From: Pantanalinema sp. GBBB05 | GTDB taxonomy: Bacteria; Cyanobacteriota; Cyanobacteriia; Leptolyngbyales; Leptolyngbyaceae | Direction of reading: 5' to 3' | Length of the DNA stretch: 62,634 bases | Assembly (NCBI GenBank): GCA_016743235.1 | Contig: VRZD01000038.1 | Coordinates: 1 to 62,634, forward strand | Part shown: positions 23,558 through 33,343 of the stretch, in pieces | Position numbering within the stretch: the stretch's first letter is position 1 | Layout: the number at the start of each line of letters is the position of its first letter | The notes under the pieces: model-generated | What the model saw: the letters and a program-made list of their open reading frames with translations, nothing else | The model's database searches: none | What the model was told of the DNA's origin: nothing | Program-made: the position numbers and the translations under genes

Positions 23558-26053
23558 TTAGTCCAATGCCGCTACCTCAACGATTTTGGCGATGTCAGGA
23601 TGCCTCCGATTATGCCGCGACCGGATTGCATGTTCGTCATGATGTTGGTCTAATTCATGTTTCAATTCATCAAAAACGGCTGCAACATTCTTCTGATTGG
23701 CGCTTAGTCCGTTGGCTCTCAAGAGAGTTTGCACAACTGGGAAAGAGATGTACCACTTATCATCCAAGGTTCGATCGTCCTGGTTATTGAAAGCCATAAT
23801 AGCGTGGATTGCCCGCCGAATATTTGCCAGCGCATCATCTTCTGGAATGCGTTTTCTGGATGGTTTTGATGGCTCAGAGGGTTCGATCGGGGGCTGAGTG
23901 GAAAGAGGAACGGTTGCAGGCTCAATTGGTTGACTGGTCTTATGCTGCTCCACCTGTTGTTCCTGGTGCATACCAGACCCCATAAGCAGATTGCGAAATG
24001 CCTGAAGCTTATTGGTTGCCTCATCTCGTTCTTGTTTAAGCCGCTGATTTTCGAGTTGTAGATGGGCTGATTGGGCAGAGTTTTCCTGGTGTTGTAGCTG
24101 GTGGATGGCCTCATCGCGCTCCTGTTTTAACTGTTCTACCTGCTGCTCCAGTGCCTCCATCCTACTTGTAAGCCACGCGAGGGTTTTTGCTTGGGCTTTG
24201 ATCGCTGCGATGGCGCTCTCATCTTGAGGAGGTGTTGGCGTAGCCTGTGGGACAGGCAGCGATCGCCCCTGCGCCAGTTGCTCCAAAACCTCCCCCAGAG
24301 CCGCCTCATAACTGAGTCCACCTGCCCCACCCCTACCCCGAATTTCGATCCCGAATGCGGTTGCGACTGTTCTGAGGAGTTCCGGATCGACTGACAAGGC
24401 TTTACGACGATGACGCACCTTCGACTTGGATTCTGACCTTGCTGCGATTGCCTTAATCGGTTGGTCATCCGTCATCTCCGTCTCTCCCGGCTTAAACGCC
24501 TTTAATATATGAACATTGTGTTGCCCCAGCTTGATTCCGCGATCGCTTCTAGCGGTCTCAAACCCAGCCGTTTCACTGGCTGCGATCTCCTTTAAAAACC
24601 ATGCTGCCTCAACTTCTGGTGGACAGAACCAGTGGATGGCAATTGCACTATAAACAGCTCTCAAATCCTGTATTGATTGCAGGGTGACTAAATTTTCAAA
24701 GGTAAGCTCGCACACCTCCCTGACTGCCGTCTCCACCTGTACCCCCGGCAATAGTTCTAATTGCTTCCACTCCTGCCAAGCAGACACAACCTGACTTGCC
24801 CCTGTAAGCGTTGGTACTTCCAGCCCATCAATCAAAATCGAGAACCCTGATTTTGCGGCTAAATGCTTTTCCATCAGCATCTGGATGGTTCGACCTGTTA
24901 CCAGCACTAAACCTGTCACTGCCTCTGCCCACTGCTTGGAGAACAGGAGGCGATCGACAGCGCGATAAATTAGTGCATGAATGGTTCCTGTTTCTAACGG
25001 CTGCCTGACCATTGCTTTAGTGTCACCCCCCTTCCCTCTCTGAAATATCTCCAGAATCTCTACCCCTGGCAAACCCAGTTTCACCCCTGGTCTTCCAGAC
25101 GAGCGATCGCGAATGAGATAGTCGTCATAGTTCTGTCGAGCTGAGTAATTGGGAATCTTCTGCCCATCCTCGGTTAGTTTGAAATGTCCTTGAATTTCCG
25201 CCTTAAAGCGATGATCGGGCACCCACTCTGGCTTGTAGTAATAAGTGGCAATTTCGGCATACACCGCTCGAAACAGATGGGTATAAAGCCGTTCGCCAGG
25301 ATCATTTTCTGCCTCGCGCCCCGGTACTAGATCAGCAAAGTGTTGACGGCAGGCATGAGGTACCCCAGAATATCGGGCATTAATGCGACGTTTGAGATAG
25401 TTATTGGGTAGATCAAGCGCCTTAAGGTCCTCAATGCTCCAAACTTGCTTGAGGTGCTCGATCGCCCTTAACACCTGGTCAGCTGGAGCCAGCGTCGGGA
25501 TTTCAAACTCCATCCCTACTTCCCCGCGACGCTTCACTGCCTCTGAAAACAGCAAACTGTAAGCCGTCTTGGGTTTAAACCCAGAAATCAGAATTTCACT
25601 AATGCGCCGACCGACTAACACTGCTAGTCCAGCTGCTACTGCATCGGGCTTGTCACTCTCTAAGAGTGCGATCGCCCGATCGACCAATTCATTGGCTTGT
25701 TGGATGGAAAAGAACTTATTTTCACGAGCATTGAGGCGGTTCGCCTGCTCATTGTTCAACTGGGTGTAGACCTCAGAAGGCAGCAAGACAAACGGAATGA
25801 CTGGGTGATTGGGGTTAATGGTTCTGAGCGCATTGGCGATATCGGTGCGCCGATTTTTCTGCTGGCTAGGAGTGATTAATTTCTTCTGTTCAAATAGACG
25901 ATCGATTTGGGCTGCCCAACTTGAAGCTGTCTCCAGCCATCCCAGAGATGTTGCTGTCAGATCCCAAACTTGAGGCAACAGGTCTATGAGCGCCTGTTCC
26001 AGCCAGCCTGTTTTCGCTTGGGCGGCGGCTTGATGAAGGAGGGAGACATCCAT
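23558..26053 (-). CDS. Telomere-resolvase (protelomerase)-like protein with duplicated domain
   Basis: 831 residues. Residues about 115-340 hold a tyrosine-recombinase core of the telomere-resolvase type: LVGRRISEIL (Arg150), Lys in AVKRRGE, THLFRAVY (His259-x-x-Arg262), a GH pair (289-290) and NYDDYL (Tyr309 or Tyr312 as nucleophile). Residues about 355-525 repeat the pattern (TGRTIQMLM, PTLTGASQV, DLRAVYSAI, DRGIKLGQHNVHIL), but the HxxR His is Gln, GH is absent and no Tyr follows, so the second copy looks inactive. A coiled coil spans about 610-700, and a winged-helix-like end about 735-825. Protelomerases cut and rejoin palindromic DNA into hairpin telomeres. In cyanobacteria such proteins appear on plasmids and need not imply linear DNA; no telomere palindrome was seen here. 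Confidence 0.7.
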   Translation of the reverse strand: MDVSLLHQAAAQAKTGWLEQALIDLLPQVWDLTATSLGWLETASSWAAQIDRLFEQKKLITPSQQKNRRTDIANALRTINPNHPVIPFVLLPSEVYTQLNNEQANRLNARENKFFSIQQANELVDRAIALLESDKPDAVAAGLAVLVGRRISEILISGFKPKTAYSLLFSEAVKRRGEVGMEFEIPTLAPADQVLRAIEHLKQVWSIEDLKALDLPNNYLKRRINARYSGVPHACRQHFADLVPGREAENDPGERLYTHLFRAVYAEIATYYYKPEWVPDHRFKAEIQGHFKLTEDGQKIPNYSARQNYDDYLIRDRSSGRPGVKLGLPGVEILEIFQRGKGGDTKAMVRQPLETGTIHALIYRAVDRLLFSKQWAEAVTGLVLVTGRTIQMLMEKHLAAKSGFSILIDGLEVPTLTGASQVVSAWQEWKQLELLPGVQVETAVREVCELTFENLVTLQSIQDLRAVYSAIAIHWFCPPEVEAAWFLKEIAASETAGFETARSDRGIKLGQHNVHILKAFKPGETEMTDDQPIKAIAARSESKSKVRHRRKALSVDPELLRTVATAFGIEIRGRGGAGGLSYEAALGEVLEQLAQGRSLPVPQATPTPPQDESAIAAIKAQAKTLAWLTSRMEALEQQVEQLKQERDEAIHQLQHQENSAQSAHLQLENQRLKQERDEATNKLQAFRNLLMGSGMHQEQQVEQHKTSQPIEPATVPLSTQPPIEPSEPSKPSRKRIPEDDALANIRRAIHAIMAFNNQDDRTLDDKWYISFPVVQTLLRANGLSANQKNVAAVFDELKHELDQHHDEHAIRSRHNRRHPDIAKIVEVAALD

Positions 26054-26303
26054 AGTAGAACAAGTAAACTTATTCTATTGTATTGCCATTAGATAAAATC
26101 TCAATAAGAATAAGAATACCATTTCAATCCGCAGTTAGTGCCGCAGATGGGGGCACACTGGCTATATTGACGCCTTCTGCATAAGAACCGCCAGAGCATA
26201 AAGTAGTCATTCTCATTAAATTGGGCTGGACAGCTACGGTTGCAAGTAGTGAATGACTATGCTGCTCACAACAGGTTAAATCAATGATCCCCTACCCGGA
26301 CCG

Positions 26304-28550
26304 TTATGCTGGAATACGCTCATGCAAATAACGAACAATTGCCCCGTCTAACGATGGCAAGAGTATGCCCCGTTCACTGGTGAGCGCACTGTAGGCAGGA
26401 CGCGGTGCTACCCAGTTAAGTTCTTTGGTTGGACGAGCCTGAATGTGAGTGTGGTTCAGTCCAGCTAAGGTGGCAACTTCCTTGGCCAAATCTGCCCAAG
26501 CGATCGCACCAGCATTGGCTAAATGCCATAATCCCGACTCTCTATCGATTAATAAATCCAATGTGGCATTGACCAAATCAGGGACATAGGTTGGAGAGAC
26601 GATCGCATCTGATGCCGCGATGAAGGGTTGTCCATTGGCTAAGGTGCGAAGGGCGATCGTGAGAAAGTTGTAGTCATCCCAGGGGCTAAAGAAGGCACTG
26701 GTGCGAATCACTAACGCATCCGGATGAGCCGATAAGACTTGTTGTTCTGCGATCGCTTTACTACGTCCATAAACACTTAGGGGAGCGACGGTATGACTTT
26801 CGGTGTAGGGAGCAGTTCGATTGCCATCAAACACTAAATCCGAGGAGAATTTCACCATTGCAATGTCCTGATCTCGACAGGCTGTTGCCAGAATTGTGGC
26901 TCCTTCGGTATTAATGCGATGACATAGATGGGGTTCTCGCTCGGCATCATCGACCCGCACATAGCCAGCCGCATTAATCACAGCCCAGGGGTTTAACTGG
27001 GTGAGGGTCTGTTGTACGGAGTGTGAATCCGTAATATCCATGTCCTGCCGAGATAGGAGATGGTAAGGAAGACCGCGAATCTCGCAAATCCGAGCAAAGG
27101 CTTGTCCCAACGTCCCCGTCGCACCCGCAATGAGGAGGGGAGGTGGAGCAGAGGTAACCGCCGTATTGCCAAAGCGCCGCATTGTGACCGCTGGGCAAAC
27201 TGTATCTGGCTCGGCATCAATCCAGCCACTAGATTCCTGTGAATACCGTACTGGTGGATAGAGGAGGCGCGGCGATCGTTGCCACCATCCCGGCAAATCC
27301 ACCACTGGATGAGAATAGTCTTGCCCTGCGGCAAAGGCTTGCACTATCGTTGCGATCGCCGTTGGTCGAGGAGTCGCAGAGCGGACATCAAATACACCCG
27401 GTTCGTAAAAGCCATCGGCACGAGTGACTAGACTATTCCAGTCGTAGGTGCCCAGCAGTGACCAGACCGTGACGGCTCGAAAATCCACACCGTCCTGTCG
27501 TAATGTGTGGGCTACCTGCCAAATCTCTTTGAGCCAGCGTAACTGTTCTTCACGGGTGCAGCCAAGATGGGCTTCGGTAATTGCAAGTGGTCGTTGATAG
27601 CGTGACCAAGCTTCCTTCAACAATGCCACATGGTCATAGATCCCATCGGCACACACCCAAACAGCTTCGACATCAGCATATTGGTGCTTCCCATTACCGC
27701 CATGAGTATGGCTTGGATACCGATCGAGCCGTTCATCAATAAACCGATCACCACACACATACCGATTAATCCCAATGATATCGGGTGAGCAGGGATGATC
27801 TTGAAACCAGAGCAGTTCTTCTGCCGCTACACCAACCCATAGCAGATAGTGCCATAAAGGATGGTCTGGATTAACCCGACCGCAGAGTAGATCGAGTGAC
27901 AGCCAGCGGCGATCGTTCTCAAACTGAGCTTGATAGGTTAGTAAAGGGGTGCTGAAAGTTTTCCCTAAATCTTCAGTTTGGATGAGCTGTGCCTGTGGGT
28001 TAATCTGCCGAATTGCCTGCATTGCCAGCACGGTTGCCCGGCACTGGTGAATTAAGGCTTTAGCAAACATCAAGTCATCCCGAACATGGGGGTACCAGTG
28101 ACCATACAGCGCACTAAATCGGGCCGTTGTTAGCGGTTCATTGATAGGAGTGTAGTGGTTGACCCAGGGATATCGCTGGGCAACGGCGTAGGCAAAGTTA
28201 GCTAAATTCTCTTGAAACTCCGGATCAATCAAGCTGGTATGCCGTGGTCCACTGCCGTGATGGATTAATCCCACGATCGGACGAATGCCTAAATCATCCA
28301 ATTCTGTCAAACGTTGGTCGGACCACTGCCAAGCTGCCTGCTCCAAGCCATCAGGGGCAGTACGTTCCCAGAGAATGGGGTAGCGAATCGCGTCTATCCC
28401 TAATGAGGCAAACTGCTTGAGGTCATCGATGCGAGTGGCGTGTCCATTCCATTCAAGCTGGTCAAAATATTGGTTACCAATTCGGTTGACGGTGCATTCG
28501 ACGCCGCCCCATAATTCCAGCTTGGATGAAATTTGGTTTGAATCTTTCAC
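26304..28550 (-). CDS. Fusion of GH1-like glycosidase and RmlD-like sugar reductase
   Basis: 748 residues. Residues about 10-425 are a GH1-type TIM barrel: TPINEPL carries the acid/base Glu and ITEAHLG the nucleophile. Residues about 470-745 are an extended SDR of the dTDP-4-dehydrorhamnose reductase type: LIAGATGTLGQAFARI (NAD(P)-binding), then VYGRSKAIAEQQ (Tyr-x-x-x-Lys) and NAGAIAWADLAKEVA. GTG start at 28550, preceded by AGGTGAGAGA, which supports it. It is last in a minus-strand run with glf and a glycosyltransferase 128 bp upstream. A hydrolase fused to a nucleotide-sugar reductase suggests glycan processing coupled to deoxysugar formation; the real substrates are unknown. Confidence 0.85.
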   Translation of the reverse strand: MKDSNQISSKLELWGGVECTVNRIGNQYFDQLEWNGHATRIDDLKQFASLGIDAIRYPILWERTAPDGLEQAAWQWSDQRLTELDDLGIRPIVGLIHHGSGPRHTSLIDPEFQENLANFAYAVAQRYPWVNHYTPINEPLTTARFSALYGHWYPHVRDDLMFAKALIHQCRATVLAMQAIRQINPQAQLIQTEDLGKTFSTPLLTYQAQFENDRRWLSLDLLCGRVNPDHPLWHYLLWVGVAAEELLWFQDHPCSPDIIGINRYVCGDRFIDERLDRYPSHTHGGNGKHQYADVEAVWVCADGIYDHVALLKEAWSRYQRPLAITEAHLGCTREEQLRWLKEIWQVAHTLRQDGVDFRAVTVWSLLGTYDWNSLVTRADGFYEPGVFDVRSATPRPTAIATIVQAFAAGQDYSHPVVDLPGWWQRSPRLLYPPVRYSQESSGWIDAEPDTVCPAVTMRRFGNTAVTSAPPPLLIAGATGTLGQAFARICEIRGLPYHLLSRQDMDITDSHSVQQTLTQLNPWAVINAAGYVRVDDAEREPHLCHRINTEGATILATACRDQDIAMVKFSSDLVFDGNRTAPYTESHTVAPLSVYGRSKAIAEQQVLSAHPDALVIRTSAFFSPWDDYNFLTIALRTLANGQPFIAASDAIVSPTYVPDLVNATLDLLIDRESGLWHLANAGAIAWADLAKEVATLAGLNHTHIQARPTKELNWVAPRPAYSALTSERGILLPSLDGAIVRYLHERIPA

Positions 28551-28678
28551 TCTCTCACCTTTTGTAATCGAGTAAGGGCAGGTTCAGTAACATTAATTTA
28601 AGCGACTATTTCACGACGATGACATGCTGCTCTTGGCTCGTGCGATCAATCCAAAATCGTGGCTCTTAAATCCCTAAT

Positions 28679-29935
28679 CTAAGTTAATAATCGACCCTTG
28701 CCATTTTGTGATTCTGATTTACTTAAGGACGCTGAAACCGGCACACTTGCAGGCTTACTGTTGGGAGGATTGACGGCACGATCGCCCACATCGGTCGCGA
28801 TCGCTTTTTTCGGCAAACTGCTCTCTGTTTCGGGATGCCAGCTTGGGCGTTCAGCCAGTTGAGCATAGAGTGCCAAGGCCTGAGCCACGACCTGATCCAT
28901 GTTGTAATACTTGTAAGTGGCAAGCCGTCCAACGAAGTGAACCTTGGGAGTGGCATCGGCTAAGGCTTTGTATTTTTTGTACAATTCAGCATTTTCAGGG
29001 CGTGGTACAGGATAGTAAGGATCACCCTCAGCTTGGGGATATTCGTAAACAATGCTCGTCTTGGGATGCTCTTGCCCAGTTAAGTATTTGAATTCGGTGA
29101 CACGCGTGTAGAGATGTTCGTTGGGGTAGTTGATCACGGCTTGCGGCTGATGAACTTGTTCGTTTAACGTCTCATGTTTGAAATCGAGTGATCGATAGGG
29201 TAACTTGCCATAGCGATAGTCAAAGAAACCATCCACAGGTCCGGTGTAAATCATCTCTTGATAAGGAATGATATTTTGGATCTCGCGGTAATCGGTATTA
29301 AGCATGATTTTAATGTTGGGATGTGCCAACATCGTCTCAAACATGCGGGTGTAACCATGCAACGGCATGGATTGATAGGTGTCAGTGAAATAGCGATCGT
29401 CTCGATTGGTGCGAGTAGGAACGCGAGCCGTCACGGATTTATCTAATTCTGAGGGATCGATTCCCCATTGTTTCCGAGTGTAGTTGCGGAAAAACTTCTC
29501 ATACAGTTCTCGCCCCACTTTGCTGACAACTACATCTTCAGAGGTGCGGATTTGTTCTTTAGGTTCAGCCACCGAAGCAAAAAAGTCGGTTAATTCAAAG
29601 AACGTTAGATTGAGTCCATATAGTTTATTAATCGTATCTAAATTAATTGGAATAGGCACAAGTTGACCATCTACACTAGCAAGCACTCGGTGTTCATAAC
29701 GTCGCCACTCTGTAAAGCGCGACAAATATTCAAATACATCACGTGAATTGGTATGAAAAATATGAGGACCATATTTATGGATCAAAATACCGGATTCGTT
29801 GTAGTGATCATAGGCATTACCACCAATATGGTTCCGAGTATCTACAATCAATATTTTCTTGTTGCTCTGGGTTGCTAAACGCTCTGCCAAAACGCTGCCA
29901 GCGAATCCTGCACCGACGATTAAATAGTCGAACAT
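28679..29935 (-). CDS. glf: UDP-galactopyranose mutase
   Basis: 418 residues. FDYLIVGAGFAGSVLAERLA is the FAD-binding N-terminus, followed by the family hallmarks DTRNHIGGNAYD, HKYGPHIFHTN, FFRNYTRKQWG, and YYNMDQVVAQAL near the C-terminus. The flavoenzyme interconverts UDP-galactopyranose and UDP-galactofuranose in the cytoplasm. The last 45 residues are a low-complexity Ser/Pro/Lys tail beyond the usual length. The stop-to-start gap to the upstream glycosyltransferase is 25 bp, so they are probably cotranscribed; galK and galT further upstream could supply UDP-Gal. Confidence 0.93.
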   Translation of the reverse strand: MFDYLIVGAGFAGSVLAERLATQSNKKILIVDTRNHIGGNAYDHYNESGILIHKYGPHIFHTNSRDVFEYLSRFTEWRRYEHRVLASVDGQLVPIPINLDTINKLYGLNLTFFELTDFFASVAEPKEQIRTSEDVVVSKVGRELYEKFFRNYTRKQWGIDPSELDKSVTARVPTRTNRDDRYFTDTYQSMPLHGYTRMFETMLAHPNIKIMLNTDYREIQNIIPYQEMIYTGPVDGFFDYRYGKLPYRSLDFKHETLNEQVHQPQAVINYPNEHLYTRVTEFKYLTGQEHPKTSIVYEYPQAEGDPYYPVPRPENAELYKKYKALADATPKVHFVGRLATYKYYNMDQVVAQALALYAQLAERPSWHPETESSLPKKAIATDVGDRAVNPPNSKPASVPVSASLSKSESQNGKGRLLT

Positions 29936-29960
29936 GGGGTCATTCCTTGAAGTGAATAAT

Positions 29961-31301
29961 TTAAACCGCTAACTTAGTGGTGGAATTCTTTGAAGCTTTA
30001 ACATCGATCACCGCTTCGATTAATTCGTTCATCGCTTGCCAAGTGCGATCCCAGGAAGTTTGGGCTAGAAAGGTATCAACCTGATGTAACCACTCTGCCT
30101 GAGTTAGGTTGTGCTCTAGGGCTGTGGCGATCGCCGCTACAAACTCTGAAACTGTATCGGCAATTTGCACCAATCTTGCTTCACCATAGGGACGCACGAC
30201 ATCTCGGATCGATGTAGAAACAACGGGTTTTCCGGCTGCCAGATATTCGGGTGTTTTAGTTGGGCTAATGAAACGAGTAGATTCGTTGTGAGCAAAGGGT
30301 AGCAATGCCACATCCCAGCCAGCCAAATAACTTGGCAACTCCTGGTAAGATTTACTCCCCAAATAATGAATATTAGCGTGATTGGGCAGTGTGCTTGGAG
30401 CAATTTTGACCACTGGACCAATAATCACTAGATGCCAATCAGGTTTTGCCTTGGCAATTCCCTCCAATAGAGCTAAATCCATCCGTTCATCAACCACACC
30501 GTAGAATCCGAGTCGAGGATGAGGAATTGCCGCTTGATCGGATGGTTCTTCTGTTAATTTTCTGGCTTGGGCAAAGTGGGCTGCGTCAATGCTACTGGGA
30601 AAAGCATGAACCTGTGAATGCTGATGTTGCTTTGCCTCATAGAGACTGCGTCCACCGGTAAATACTAAATCAGCCAGCTTAAATAAATGCGCTTCTCGCG
30701 CTTGGATCTGTGGGTGTGCCCCCTGAAAAGCCGATAGCTCATCCATGCAGTCATACACTATTGCCGATGCTTGTGCCGCGAGATGATGTGTGAACGGCAG
30801 TACCATCGGTGTATAGTACCAGAGAATAGGAAACTGAATTTGCGCCTCAGCAAACAGGCAATCCAACAAATGTTTTTGTAGAACGATCGCGTCTTCTTCA
30901 CTAATATTCTGAGGTAAATACGGCACTGCGATCCAAATGCCACCCTCACGCCTGCTCAGCTCTAGCCACCAGGAATCATCTGGACTGGCGATCGGCTCCT
31001 CTACAACAAAAACTCGGCGCATCTGAGCGCAACGGCTCAATAAATGCTGGGGACGCTGATAGACAAAATCCCATCGTAGATGAGAAAAACAAATGAGATC
31101 GGGAGCAGATGAAACCACGCCTAACTCTGGAACATCAGTCCACTTTAACCGAGTTGATGCATTTTCCTCTGTACAAGTTTGCTGTTGAAACCGATTATCC
31201 AATATGCCTATCTCCAATTCATTGGCTTGAGATTTATGCCCTTGAGTAGTCTTCTCAAAAGGATAGCTACCTAGAGTATGAAACCCATAGTTTGTAGACA
31301 T
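29961..31301 (-). CDS. Glycosyltransferase, GT4-like (GT-B fold)
   Basis: 446 residues. An N-terminal Rossmann half opens with LICFSHLRWDFVYQRPQHLL (about residues 70-89), characteristic of cyanobacterial GTs near polysaccharide loci. The C-terminal half has RLGFYGVVDERMDL, WHLVIIGPVV and the donor-binding ESTRFISPTKTPEYLAAGKP with the E-x7-E-like arrangement. It is presumably a cytoplasmic enzyme transferring a sugar, possibly galactofuranose given the adjacent mutase, onto a glycan or lipid carrier. The first 60 residues are poorly conserved-looking. Confidence 0.85.
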   Translation of the reverse strand: MSTNYGFHTLGSYPFEKTTQGHKSQANELEIGILDNRFQQQTCTEENASTRLKWTDVPELGVVSSAPDLICFSHLRWDFVYQRPQHLLSRCAQMRRVFVVEEPIASPDDSWWLELSRREGGIWIAVPYLPQNISEEDAIVLQKHLLDCLFAEAQIQFPILWYYTPMVLPFTHHLAAQASAIVYDCMDELSAFQGAHPQIQAREAHLFKLADLVFTGGRSLYEAKQHQHSQVHAFPSSIDAAHFAQARKLTEEPSDQAAIPHPRLGFYGVVDERMDLALLEGIAKAKPDWHLVIIGPVVKIAPSTLPNHANIHYLGSKSYQELPSYLAGWDVALLPFAHNESTRFISPTKTPEYLAAGKPVVSTSIRDVVRPYGEARLVQIADTVSEFVAAIATALEHNLTQAEWLHQVDTFLAQTSWDRTWQAMNELIEAVIDVKASKNSTTKLAV

Positions 31302-31891
31302 TTTGACCCTGTAATGAGTGAATTTAGAGCGTGAATTAGAAGCTAAATACTCAGTCTTTTAGATGAAAGATGAGATTACACGAGTTCTCTAAACAAAGTT
31401 ATGCCTAAAAGTAACCTGCTTGATCGATAAAATCGATAAATACACATATTTGTTACCAGGGCACATAGAATCCTATCGTTTAATGATGGAACTTCTTAAA
31501 AAATAATTGCTTCAATCTACTTTAGTCATCTTTCAGAAGTAAAGAACTGCTTTGCTATGGGTATGAGTTTATGTTAAGCAAATATGTTCGGAATGATGCT
31601 TAAACACTTTAGAATGAGTGCTTCTCTACTCCTTGTCTTTAAGAAATTAACAAATTTAGCTCTATAGAAAGATACATAGACTTTATAATTTCGTTTTGTG
31701 TAAGTAGATGATCATAAATCAACATGGCTTTTCGTAGGCTAGGTTAGCGATCGCGTAACCCATTCTGTCAAAGGATTTGATGCGTTACGGTTACGCCTAA
31801 CCCATCCTATGTTTAATTTGGGCTACCTACTTATTGGTCTTCTTAAGAAGGTTAGATTATGTGCTCAAGCACGTCAAACCTGGTGAATGAG
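31302..31891. other. Intergenic, 590 bp, with a dispersed cyanobacterial repeat
   Basis: AT-rich, without a credible ORF. It likely holds the promoter of the GT-glf-GH1 transcript (minus strand). The only structured element is the palindromic repeat at 31735-31809. Confidence 0.5.
31735..31809. repeat. Dispersed palindromic repeat (GGTTAGCG...GCCTAACCC type)
   Basis: TAGGCTAGGTTAGCGATCGC opens the left arm and TTACGCCTAACCCATCCTA closes the right arm, with complementary TTAGCG/GCGTAACC segments between. This matches my recollection of a repeat common in intergenic regions of cyanobacteria. It should fold as an imperfect hairpin of about 75 bases. Confidence 0.6.
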
Positions 31892-32314
31892 TTATGGATT
31901 TTGTCCAAACTCAGGATTATCCGCTAATTCACATCCGTGGTTGAAAGAGCGGTTGAACCTCTCGCGGCTTTCAGCAACCCATCTCACAGTTAAAACTACA
32001 GAATCTGCCTCAGCCCACCAGGAATGGGAAACTTCCGGTAACCACAGTACATAATCTCCTAGATCTGCCAGTAGCACTTCTCTATCTGGAAACTGAAGCC
32101 AGAAGCGTCCGCTAATCAAGACTGAAAGGGTTGCTGAGTCCGAGGGACCTGCCCATTGAGCGCGACGATCGCCAGCAACATGGATCCCCCACTTCACTTC
32201 CAGCGCTGAAGTAGAGCGAGGATCGTCGGTAGGGGTGATGAACTCTCCCACAAACCAGCCTCGTCGTTCGGCTGCATCAATTGCCGCGTTACCAGTAATC
32301 ACATGAGATTGCAT
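31892..32314 (-). CDS. Cupin-like small protein
   Basis: 140 residues from the ATG at 32314 (a GTG at 32329 is the alternative). VKWGIHVAGDRRAQWAGPS, LISGRFWLQFPD, GDYVLWLPEVSHSWWAEADS and VVLTVRW fit a small beta-barrel cupin; relatives are sometimes mislabelled signal peptidase I. It could bind a sugar or a metal, although the usual His set is reduced to His in VSHSW. It ends a short run with GH43 upstream (44-bp gap). Confidence 0.6.
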   Translation of the reverse strand: MQSHVITGNAAIDAAERRGWFVGEFITPTDDPRSTSALEVKWGIHVAGDRRAQWAGPSDSATLSVLISGRFWLQFPDREVLLADLGDYVLWLPEVSHSWWAEADSVVLTVRWVAESRERFNRSFNHGCELADNPEFGQNP

Positions 32315-32358
32315 CACAAATTGCACCACGAATTGATGCTTGCGTTAATCCTCAAGTA

Positions 32359-33336
32359 CTACATCATTTGCTGTGTCCAGGTAGGACCCTGACAACGCGG
32401 ACCTGCTGTTGTCCAGACCAGTCGATCGATACACATCCGACGTGCTTTCATTTCCATGTCCCAAGCGTGATAGACGATATAGTCTTGCCCAGCAGGACTG
32501 ATTGCGATCGAATTATGACCCGGACCGAGTATTTTACCTGGACTTGATCGCAATACTCGCGGTCCCAATTCGTTGCCATCGTCGGAGTAAGGTCCCATCA
32601 CCTGGTCGGCAATGCCATAATCAACGCCATAACTGGCGGTTTCCCATCGTCCACCGCTGTAAAAACAGTAGTAGCGATGCTGATATTTGCGGACGCAGGG
32701 ACCTTCCAAGGTATGCCAATCATAAACACTACCATACATAGGTCGATCGGCTAAAAATCGTTGCCAATCATGACGGGCACGTAAAACAACCTTTGCGTCT
32801 CCGGCTAATTGCGTCATCGTCAGCAGGCGATCGACGACTAGCGCAGTTCCTGCCCGTACCCCATTCTCGGTGTCTAAAAAATCCTGAGCATAGAAGAGAT
32901 ACCACTGTCCGTCATCATCCTGAAACGGGCTGGGGTCGATCGCAAAGGCACAGTTTTTAGGGTCAACTAGGGATTGCCCTGCATCTTGATAAGGTCCGAG
33001 CGGATCGGAACTGGTAGCAACTCGCAACTGATGATTTTTATCCCCATGCCCAACCGAGTAGTAAAGGTAAAAAATCCCATTAGAGTAGGCAATTTCCGGT
33101 GCCCAAAAATTATCTCCCCACGCCGGATTGGGACGTTGCAAAGCGTTTCCGGCAAATTGCCAGTTTACCAAGTCATTTGATTGCAGCAGGGGAAAGACGC
33201 GCTGTTGGTGAATCTCATCTACCTGTCCTGTGGCTTCTGCGGGACCTGTGCCGATCGCATAATAAGTATCTTGGTGTTGCCACACAAAGGGATCGGCAAA
33301 ATATTCTGGGTAAACTGGATTAGTATATGTGCTCAT
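32359..33336 (-). CDS. Glycoside hydrolase family 43-like protein
   Basis: 325 residues. The N-terminus NPVYPEYFADPFVWQHQDTY holds the catalytic-base Asp of GH43 (FADPFV), FWAPEIAY is a typical blade motif, the pKa-modulating Asp lies in AIDPSPFQDDDGQWYLFY, and TLEGPCVRKYQHRYYCFYSG carries the general-acid Glu. The fold is a five-bladed beta-propeller that hydrolyses arabinans, xylans or galactans. No signal peptide, so it acts in the cytoplasm or is exported otherwise. It is part of the minus-strand sugar region, with the small protein gene 7 bp upstream. Confidence 0.85.
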   Translation of the reverse strand: MSTYTNPVYPEYFADPFVWQHQDTYYAIGTGPAEATGQVDEIHQQRVFPLLQSNDLVNWQFAGNALQRPNPAWGDNFWAPEIAYSNGIFYLYYSVGHGDKNHQLRVATSSDPLGPYQDAGQSLVDPKNCAFAIDPSPFQDDDGQWYLFYAQDFLDTENGVRAGTALVVDRLLTMTQLAGDAKVVLRARHDWQRFLADRPMYGSVYDWHTLEGPCVRKYQHRYYCFYSGGRWETASYGVDYGIADQVMGPYSDDGNELGPRVLRSSPGKILGPGHNSIAISPAGQDYIVYHAWDMEMKARRMCIDRLVWTTAGPRCQGPTWTQQMM

Positions 33337-33343
33337 GACAGCG

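Noticed and set aside
26204..26260. TAGTCATTC / GAATGACTA inverted repeat upstream of the resolvase-like gene, considered as a telomere
   Set aside because: Only 9-bp arms with a 39-base spacer; hairpin telomere targets are much longer near-perfect palindromes.
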